In this document: piece after piece, positions 57,421 through 64,000 of the stretch
Layout: each line of letters opens with the position of its first letter
How positions within the stretch are numbered: position 1 is the first letter of the stretch
Made by a program: the position numbers and the translations under genes
From: Nigrospora sphaerica
Taxonomy: Eukaryota > Ascomycota > Sordariomycetes > Amphisphaeriales > Apiosporaceae
Direction: 5' to 3'
Assembly: GCA_018287875.1 (NCBI GenBank)
Contig: JAGVVL010000018.1
Coordinates: forward strand, 1,914,501-1,978,500
Length of the DNA stretch: 64,000 nucleotides
Notes under the pieces: model-generated
The model's database searches: none
What the model was told of the DNA's origin: nothing
What the model saw: only the letters and a program-made list of their open reading frames with translations

Positions 57421-58165
57421 GTCGGCTCTGTATCACCAAAGGCTAGCAGGAAGCTGGACGTTCGTCTATACCGAGATGTCTATGTACTTACCTACTGCCT
57501 ATTACCTGCCGGTCTGCCCGACCCGGTTGCTGCCCTGGCCCCCGATTCCCTCTGCCCCAAAGTTTCCCATCCTATCATCGATTGTGCCGCCGCCGCCTCC
57601 ACCGCTGCCAATCTCACCACCAACAAGCCGCCCTGCCCAGCCCAGCCCAGTTGGAACCCAAAAAACCCGTCCGCCCCTCTCCCCTCACGACCCGAAGGAC
57701 CGACAGACCGACCGGCCGACCTCTGCCCGACCGAAGAATTGCCCACCGACGCTCTGTGTCTCTCCGCGCCAGCGCTCAAAACCACACCCGCTTCCCTTCC
57801 CACCCACTCCCGCTCGCAGCTCTCGCAGCTTCGCGCCAGCGCCAGCTTCCTCCCGCCGCTGCCGACCACCGTCCCCCGAGCTCAATTCGATGCCCGCTTT
57901 GTTTTCCTCCAGCAAGAGACCATGAGGCCCGTCGTCGCGCCGCTCCATCTGCCGCCGCTTGACCACAGGGTGTCGCATCCGCATCTGCCTCCGTCCACGA
58001 GCACCGCCCACCAACACCGGCCCTCGGCACTGCCCCTCCTCCCCTCCGCCCTCGTCGGCCCGCCGCCGCCGCGGCCCTGCCCTCGTTTCTAGCTAGAAGA
58101 GCTAGCCCGGCAGGCGTCGCTGCCCCGTCCGCAGTGGCCCCCAGGCTTGTGCCCCGGCCGTGCCA
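57421..58165. other. C-rich leader/promoter of BLOC-1-like gene with upstream ATGs
   Basis: About 740 bases, strongly C-rich and G-poor from about 57500, typical of a fungal promoter and 5' UTR. It contains two overlapping small ORFs: 57890-57925 (11 codons plus stop) and 57922-58092 (56 codons plus stop), sharing an ATGA overlap. A pyrimidine-rich run ending in CAG at 57912 resembles a splice acceptor, so part of this may be intronic. The longer frame open across the region begins at a non-ATG codon and is not supported as a protein. Confidence 0.5.
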
Positions 58166-58708
58166 ATGCCGTCGACCGAGGCCAACACGGTCCCAGATAC
58201 GCAATTGGGCCTCACCGAGGAGGAGATTCAGCTCCTCCGCTACCACCAGACCCAGGCCGGCTCGTCTTCCTCCCGCGCTGCCAGTCGCGCATCCTCCCAG
58301 GGCCGCCTGCTGCTCGACAGCTCCAGCCTGGCTGCCCTCTCCCGGCACCTTGACCGATTGATGGTGCAGATCCAGGCCCGCATCGAGTACCTCACTGAGC
58401 AGACCTCCATGGTTACCGTGCAGCAGTACGACCATGCCGGGAACCTGATCGACAACGCCGACAACGAGATCGCGCGCTTCAACGATATCATGCGGCAGCT
58501 GGACGAGCTCGAGCTCGACTTTGACCGCATACGTCACATCCGGGATATTGTGCGGGGGTACCGCCAACGCGTCGAGGAGCTGGATCGCGAGCTGGAACAC
58601 TCCAGTTCGTCGCGGCGGGACCGTGAGGGGCACCGGCATCACAGTCACGGGCACAGTCATTCGCACCGCCACGAGGCCAGCTCCTCGGGGCGGCGACACC
58701 GGCACTGA
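58166..58708 (+). CDS. Small helical His-rich protein, BLOC-1 subunit-like (180 aa)
   Basis: This is an intronless frame from ATG 58166 to TGA 58706-58708. Residues 1-45 are a disordered Ser/Ala/Arg-rich lead with LTEEEIQLLRYHQ. Residues about 50-145 form a continuous amphipathic helical region: SSLAALSRHLDRLMVQIQ, YLTEQTSMVTVQQYDHAGNL, ADNEIARFNDIMRQLDELEL and IRHIRDIVRGYRQRVEELD. The tail is basic and His-rich (HHSHGHSHSHRH), a potential metal-binding or disordered segment. The size and heptad pattern resemble small BLOC-1-family subunits (CNL1/BLOC1S4-type) of the endosomal system; this is a resemblance, not a firm assignment. A GTG two codons upstream is in frame, but ATG is preferred. 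Confidence 0.72.
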   Translation: MPSTEANTVPDTQLGLTEEEIQLLRYHQTQAGSSSSRAASRASSQGRLLLDSSSLAALSRHLDRLMVQIQARIEYLTEQTSMVTVQQYDHAGNLIDNADNEIARFNDIMRQLDELELDFDRIRHIRDIVRGYRQRVEELDRELEHSSSSRRDREGHRHHSHGHSHSHRHEASSSGRRHRH

Positions 58709-61100
58709 GGGGAACGAAACAGCAAGCCAGCATGTTGATTTACGACCCACTTGCCCCGCGGGCAACCCACCATCCATACATATCTGTACTATGAAGCACC
58801 TCGGTACTGCTGCCGCTGTTGCTACTGCTGCCGCCGCCGCAGCGAGGGCCCAGGGCTCATTCGAGGGCTCCAGCTTCGAGGAGCGCGCCACACTACGGCG
58901 GTGCCGATGGCGGCCGAGGCAACAGCCGAAGTGATTCGTTCGATTTATTGTTTACGCTCGAGCCAAGGCGGGAAACTACAGCACCGCCTCGGGGCCACCT
59001 GCTGTTCCTTGTTACGAGCTACGATCGGGTACTACCAAAAAGATTGGCGAAGCCTCGCGGCTGAACAAGAGGGACGGGCCTCACGGCTGATCTGGGAAAG
59101 GGGGCTGGCGTCAGGAATTTCCTTTTTGTCCAAATCGGCTGGGCATCGGGTTGTCGACACTTCTTTTTTCTTTGTCACCACGCCAAGGCCGCCTGCCTTT
59201 TTCGCGGGACGTGGCGGACTCGGTTGCCGAGCGCCTTCTGTTACAATCTGGGCTCTCTACCCGCAGCAAATGAGCAATATACCCCACTGTCTTTTGACTC
59301 CGTTCCCACCAGACGAGATGAGGCCGTCCGCCCTGGGGGCACTGTACCAGACGTCGCCGGCTGTCGCGCACGTTGCTCGGTTCCATCGTTGGGCCCAGCC
59401 GTCAGGGGCTGGGCTGGAAGGAAGTAGGGGTTTGGGCGGGATAAGGGGGGCATGGCATCGTTTGGGCCCGCAAGCTACCATCACCGAGCCCAAGTCGAGA
59501 CGAATCCCATAAGCCTGGGTGCGCGGGAGGCCCTGCGAGTCCGTACTACGTTACAGATCGGAATCCACCGGCAGCGGGACATTGTACGGCGGCGCGAAGG
59601 TCGTCTCCTAGGGCCCGTCTCACCATGGCAGCCCCCCTTCCCTCCGGAGCCACCCGGGTTGGCAAGGGAAGGGAACACGCATCGCCGCGGTGGGGATGAG
59701 ATGACAACCGATCTAAAGGTGGGGGGGTTTCTTCCTTCCCTCCCGGAATGCGAGATTTTCCTTGGATTAATCTCCCCCCCGGGATCCTTTGGAGCGATAA
59801 CAACCACCCGCAGGGTTCTTGGTGCCAGCCGGACCTGGCCGTTTGCCACCCCTCCCCGCCATCACCACCCTTTACATCTTCACCTTTCCCCCCGTCGAAC
59901 CGCCCGTCACATGGGCGGCGCAGGATGACCGATGGTAGCCCGGCGACCCCCGTGGGCCAATCAGAGCGCGGCGGTGGCTTGCGGATTGGAGGGGAGGGGA
60001 GGGATTGGTTCGAGGCCAGCCTCGAAAGCGTGTGCAACTGCGTGGGAGCTCAAAAAAAAAAGGAAAATGAGACAGCCGACGGGACGGCATTCGCTCCCCT
60101 CTTTTGTTCTGTAGGGGGGAAGGGAAGTGTCGGACGTCCTACCCGGTTGCCCGCCGTCTTCTTTCCCCCCCTCTCTTCCTTGCTCTATTTGCCCGGCCCG
60201 TCCGGGAGGAGGTGCGCGGTCTGAGACCCACGAACCCCCCTCGTGCGCCGACCGAACTGCCCCACCCCCGGTCGAGACTTGCTACGTACATGGTGCCGCG
60301 TGTATTTGTGCCGTATGTAGGTGTGACAGGTCGGCGATGTGCCTTCTTTTGCGCGGCCGTCTCGTACAAGCCACGGGCCCCTTGCCGGGCTTGCGACGGG
60401 TACACGAGGGGGGCTGACTGCTTACCTATCGACGCCGCCGAGCAAGCTCGCCACAGGGATGGGCTTGGTAGCTTCGACAGACTGCCGTGCACCACGTGCT
60501 GACCTTGTCGTAAAGTCCTCACCAGGGTGGAACTGCTGTCGAAAGGACTGCCTGTCTGCTCGGTCCCCCTGCTTGCTCTATATGAGTTGCCCCCCCTCCC
60601 TTTTTTTTCTTCGGCGGAGAAACACCACCGTGCCATGAGCTGTGGACGGGCCGCCATCATTCACGACTAGTCAGGTCTGCGTGGGGCAGTATTCGCGAGG
60701 ACCGCCAACAGGGGCGGCCGGTTAAATCAAGAGGATGCTGCTGCTGTATGACTTGTACGGTAGGCAAAAAACACAATCAGCACTCCTCCGGGGCCAGCGT
60801 CCTCCGGGGCCAGGGTTGCTCATGTGAATTATATACAATAACCGGTGGGGTGGTGTAGTATTTGTCAAAGTAGATCCGTACGCCGTTTCTCCCTGCCCCT
60901 TTGCGCCCCCTTCCCTAACTAATTGTACACGACCCACCGAGTCGCCGCCGGTCGCCCTTGGTATCTAAAAATATGAAACGTTGCTTTATCGTTCCCTCAT
61001 CACACGGTGCATAACCGTGGTCCCAACCCAACCTCCCCGGTCGCCGAGGGAGACGGGGGTTTTATATATACAGAATGCCGCGACCGCCCGTTCGCTTCGA
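58709..61100. other. Intergenic between BLOC-1-like and reductase genes
   Basis: This is the 3' flank of two convergent genes. Open frames such as 58751-59512 begin at non-ATG codons and match nothing. The sequence contains A9-11 and T9 runs near 60051 and 60600. The last 100 bases (60960-61100) should be the 3' UTR of the minus-strand reductase. No gene is supported. Confidence 0.5.
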
Positions 61101-63815
61101 CTACAATGCGTAATTCTCGGTGTGCAGAAAGATCTCCTCGAGCATGTCGTCGCCCCAGATCTCGGCCTGGAGCCGTGCCACCGTGTTGGCGACGCCCACG
61201 CGCATGCTGGCCGGTCCGCACACGAAGACGGCCGTCCGGCGACCCAGGATGCCGCGCCCGTCGGCGCCGCCCGTCGCCCACTCCTTGAGCATGTAGCCCA
61301 GGTCGGGCCGGCCGTACTCGACACTCCACCCGCCGTCGATCTGGTGCGGCACGGGAAAAGCGAAGCGCATGAGTGACTTCTGGAACTCCGTCGGCGTCTC
61401 GGGGAAGCCAAAATCGAAGCCCGACGGCGGACCGAACGTCGACGTCGGTCTCGGCGCCTGGTCGGGCAGATTCGTCGTGCGGAGGTGCGCGAACTCGGGA
61501 GGCCGGAGCACGTCCTGCGGCGCAGCCGCCGAGTCGTCCTGGCCCGGCGTCTGCATGTTGGACTCGTCGGCTCTCCGCGGCGAGGGTGGCGCATAGTTGA
61601 AGTGTGGTTGCATCTCGGGCCGCAGTTGTGGCTGGGGGAAGTGGAATCTGGCCTTGTCTTTCTTGTCCTCTGGGTACTCGGACGCGGCTGGCGCAGGGGC
61701 GTACTCTGGACCCTCGTCGTAATACTGCTGGTCCTCGAGCCCCTCGAGCCTACGGAGGGACTCCTCTTGGACGGATTCGCGGTCCGCCGGGGCCGGCCGT
61801 TGGGGCGGGAGGTGATGCGGCTGCAGATAGCGTTGATGGGGAAGTGCCGTTACTCGGTCTTCGTCTTCGGCCCGCAGTTCTTGTTCGTAATCGACATTGC
61901 CCTGGGCCTCGTCCCGGATGTACATGGAGTTGCGCTTCGAGGCTATGCTCGCCACGAAGCCGTCCAGCCTGTCGTGGAACATGGTACTCAGTGGCCTCTG
62001 CACCCGCCCGGCCGTCCCGGCACCCGTGGCCACGGGCGGGCCCATGCGGCCATGTTGGCGCACGGCCGACGTGACGAAGAACTTGCAAGTGACACTCTCG
62101 GGTGGGGCAGACTCGCGGCAGATTCGAAGCTCCTCGCGGAACCAATCCATGGCCTCGAGGCGTTTGAGGGCCCACACGACAACCACCTTTTTCGTAATGG
62201 CCTTGCCGTCCCGCATACGCTTGATGAGGTTCAACAACTGCGACATCAACGAGGTGATGCCGCTTCCGCCCGCAATCAAAATGCACGTGTCAAACGCAGC
62301 CAGCTCCCGGCGCATGCCGCCATACGGCCCGTCGAGGTAGGCTCGGTATGTATGAAGCGGCCCCTTTTGAATCGCAGTCTCCAACACCCTTCTGGTGAAG
62401 CCCCCATAAGGCTTGAACACGAGGACGCAGTCGCGGTACTGCTCACCATACTCGGACGGGAAGTCCTCACTGCAGAGCGAAGAGATGGTAAAGGGGTGGT
62501 TGTCGAAGAAGGAGATGCCGGGCATTCGTAGATAGACGTATTGTCCGGGACTCCACCTCATCTGGGTGGGGATGGTGACCTTGATGGCGTTCTCCGTAAT
62601 GAGAGTGATGGCCGCTTCATCCCCGACCATGAAGGATAGCCTCCACGGCTTGGTCCAGTTCAACCTGAAGAACCGTATCATGTAGCACAGGGCCCATATG
62701 GCAAGCGAAGACCACAAATAGTCCCACGAAGCCAGGAAGTTCTTGGTGTGCCAAAAGAGGAGACCGAGATAGGCCATGCCGACAGGTACATGAAGAGTGA
62801 CGAAAACCTCAAACGCCACCCGGCGGATAATGGGCAGCGATGCCACACAAAGCCAGAGCAGCGGGACTAGGCAGGCAATGCCGGTCCCGTAGATGACGCC
62901 GCTTCCTTCGGGAAACAGCTTGGAGAACACCCGCATGCCCCCATCATCCCACACAGGCTGGATGTAGAACGGGATGGTATGCACGAGGGCCAGGAACAGG
63001 CAGATGTAGCCGGCCCATCGGTGGAGCACATTGAGTCTTTCCGGGCCGATGCCTGTGATGTAAGTGAGAAGGTTCGCTTTCATGCTGGTGGCGACGATCC
63101 AGGGGGTCATCGCAACAGCGATCATGCCGGCGCGAACAGCCACGGGGGGCGAGCCGTACTGTATACTCTCCCAGTAGAGTGGCTGAAGCAGGAACGTGTA
63201 CAAGGCGACGAAAGCAAGCGCGATGAAACCAATCATCAACACAGCAAGCGACGAAAAGGTGAAGCGATGCTTCCGCCAGACCAAGTCGGGGATGGGCCGG
63301 TAGAAAATCCACCTAAACAGGGCCAGCGCGTCCAGAATGGGGCCAATAGACGCCATGTCCGTCTTCGGCTTGAAGTCGGTCTTCTCCTCACCTGTCTCGG
63401 GGAAGAAATGCCGCCCGGTTTGGCCCGTGGGCGCGCTCGCATCTGCATGTCCGGGATTCCAGCTGTACACGTCGCGGTAATGCCGATCCACCTCCTGCTT
63501 GTAGATGGCCTGCCGAATTTTGTCCTGCCACCAATGCCATACTCGGACAACCACAACCGAGACCATCAAGGCGAGACAGAAGTACGTCCATCCTAGGCCG
63601 TATTTTCCCGCCTTGTCCCAAGGGTCCACGGTCAGGGCCTCCACCAAGCCCGGGGGGCTCGTGGCTGTCAAGGGTATGTGTATGCGCTTGACAAGTTCGT
63701 GAACAGAGCGCGATGCGCTTTTCACGGCGCTGTGGATCTCGGCTGCCATGACGTTCAGGTTACCAGCGACAATGCTCGGAGTCGCGTCTGTTGGATCCGG
63801 ATGCGCTGCGCACAT
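61101..63815 (-). CDS. Ferric-reductase-type transmembrane flavocytochrome (904 aa)
   Basis: It moves electrons from NAD(P)H through FAD and two hemes across a membrane, typically to reduce Fe3+ or Cu2+ chelates for uptake. It is an intronless minus-strand frame, ATG at complement 63813-63815 and TAG at complement 61101-61103. Seven hydrophobic segments are visible at about 75-92, 183-208, 226-245, 265-285, 306-328, 335-355 and 364-385. The bis-heme His pairs are complete: His265/His279 (HRWAGYICLFLALVH) and His342/His356. FAD binding is shown by HPFTISS (about 440-446). NAD(P) binding is shown by GGSGIT (about 515-520), EYGRPDL (about 833) and CGPASM (about 867). The family members I know are about 550-750 residues; the excess is mainly a roughly 245-residue Pro/Gln/Glu-rich segment (about 580-826) inside the NAD domain. 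No signal peptide is evident at this start, so an upstream exon beyond the window is possible. Substrate specificity (metal or other acceptor) is unknown. Confidence 0.92.
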   Translation of the reverse strand: MCAAHPDPTDATPSIVAGNLNVMAAEIHSAVKSASRSVHELVKRIHIPLTATSPPGLVEALTVDPWDKAGKYGLGWTYFCLALMVSVVVVRVWHWWQDKIRQAIYKQEVDRHYRDVYSWNPGHADASAPTGQTGRHFFPETGEEKTDFKPKTDMASIGPILDALALFRWIFYRPIPDLVWRKHRFTFSSLAVLMIGFIALAFVALYTFLLQPLYWESIQYGSPPVAVRAGMIAVAMTPWIVATSMKANLLTYITGIGPERLNVLHRWAGYICLFLALVHTIPFYIQPVWDDGGMRVFSKLFPEGSGVIYGTGIACLVPLLWLCVASLPIIRRVAFEVFVTLHVPVGMAYLGLLFWHTKNFLASWDYLWSSLAIWALCYMIRFFRLNWTKPWRLSFMVGDEAAITLITENAIKVTIPTQMRWSPGQYVYLRMPGISFFDNHPFTISSLCSEDFPSEYGEQYRDCVLVFKPYGGFTRRVLETAIQKGPLHTYRAYLDGPYGGMRRELAAFDTCILIAGGSGITSLMSQLLNLIKRMRDGKAITKKVVVVWALKRLEAMDWFREELRICRESAPPESVTCKFFVTSAVRQHGRMGPPVATGAGTAGRVQRPLSTMFHDRLDGFVASIASKRNSMYIRDEAQGNVDYEQELRAEDEDRVTALPHQRYLQPHHLPPQRPAPADRESVQEESLRRLEGLEDQQYYDEGPEYAPAPAASEYPEDKKDKARFHFPQPQLRPEMQPHFNYAPPSPRRADESNMQTPGQDDSAAAPQDVLRPPEFAHLRTTNLPDQAPRPTSTFGPPSGFDFGFPETPTEFQKSLMRFAFPVPHQIDGGWSVEYGRPDLGYMLKEWATGGADGRGILGRRTAVFVCGPASMRVGVANTVARLQAEIWGDDMLEEIFLHTENYAL

Positions 63816-64000
63816 GGAGAGGGGGCGCGACAGGGGAGGGTTGGCTATACGGGCGACATCAAGAGCTTGGAAGCGACGGCTGAGGGATCGCCAGCTGCCG
63901 TTCCAAGTTCGTGGCCGAGGGGAGGCCCGCTTCTATACAAGCAGGATCGATAGAGTACGTTGCCCTGTTGGCGTAGAAGTCGGCGGGCCAGTAGGCTGTT
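63816..64000. other. Upstream flank of the reductase gene
   Basis: This is the putative promoter of the minus-strand reductase, cut by the window end. It contains one CGATAG at 63948-63953 that fits the HGATAR core recognised by fungal siderophore/iron GATA repressors; a single match is weak evidence. Confidence 0.3.

Noticed and set aside
57391..58092. 233-codon frame before the BLOC-1-like gene
   Set aside because: It begins at a non-ATG codon inside a GTGTGG repeat and is C-rich leader sequence; only the two short ATG-initiated uORFs within the region were kept as an observation.
58751..59512. 253-codon frame following the BLOC-1-like gene
   Set aside because: It begins at TTG immediately after the upstream stop and has no family resemblance or conserved pattern; more likely 3' flank.
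1..64000. Secondary-metabolite cluster, transposon, CRISPR or viral element
   Set aside because: No polyketide synthase, NRPS, P450, transposase, reverse transcriptase, capsid or repeat-spacer pattern was recognised in any frame; the gene set is housekeeping and regulatory.

Overview
This window reads as nuclear DNA from a filamentous ascomycete (Pezizomycotina, most likely a Sordariomycete). The reasons are GC-rich codon usage; short introns (48-116 bp, with one of 360 bp) that all have GT...AG ends and a CTRAC branch-point motif (gctaac, gctgac or actgac) just before the acceptor; purine-biased start contexts; and protein families typical of that group. I see no prokaryotic operon logic, rRNA, convincing tRNA, CRISPR array, intact transposon or viral gene. 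The species cannot be fixed from the sequence alone.

Layout. (1) 1-14.9 kb holds two intronless, low-complexity, conserved-hypothetical type genes: a Ser/Pro-rich protein on the minus strand (1445-2728) and a large coiled-coil protein on the plus strand (about 11422-13761, with no ATG for its N terminus). They are separated by 8.7 kb with no supportable gene. (2) 14.9-25.7 kb is a compact gene island, all on the plus strand: SCO1 copper chaperone (14909-15900), an HDHD5/YKR070W-like mitochondrial HAD hydrolase (16654-17990), a large choline/ethanolamine kinase (19689-22427), a DUF202 membrane protein (22922-23443) and the PHD-finger COMPASS subunit Spp1 (24329-25720). (3) 25.7-58.2 kb is a 32 kb gene-poor stretch, GC-rich and full of microsatellites and homopolymer tracts. 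Its single supportable gene is a three-exon C2H2 transcription factor resembling the conidiation regulator FlbC (43924-44896). (4) 58.2-64 kb holds a small helical His-rich BLOC-1-like protein (58166-58708) and, on the minus strand, a 904-residue ferric-reductase-type flavocytochrome (61101-63815).

The genes are housekeeping and regulatory loci, not a cluster for one pathway: cytochrome oxidase copper delivery, a mitochondrial HAD phosphatase, phospholipid headgroup phosphorylation, a histone H3K4 methylation reader, conidiation control, endosomal trafficking and metal reduction. I found no convincing undescribed system. The points most worth checking are the very large non-AT-rich intergenic space around the flbC-like gene, a roughly 245-residue disordered insertion splitting the NAD-binding domain of the reductase, a NAGNAG acceptor inside the catalytic motif of choline kinase, overlapping stop/start upstream ORFs before the BLOC-1-like gene, and a 33-bp minisatellite between two mitochondrial-protein genes.
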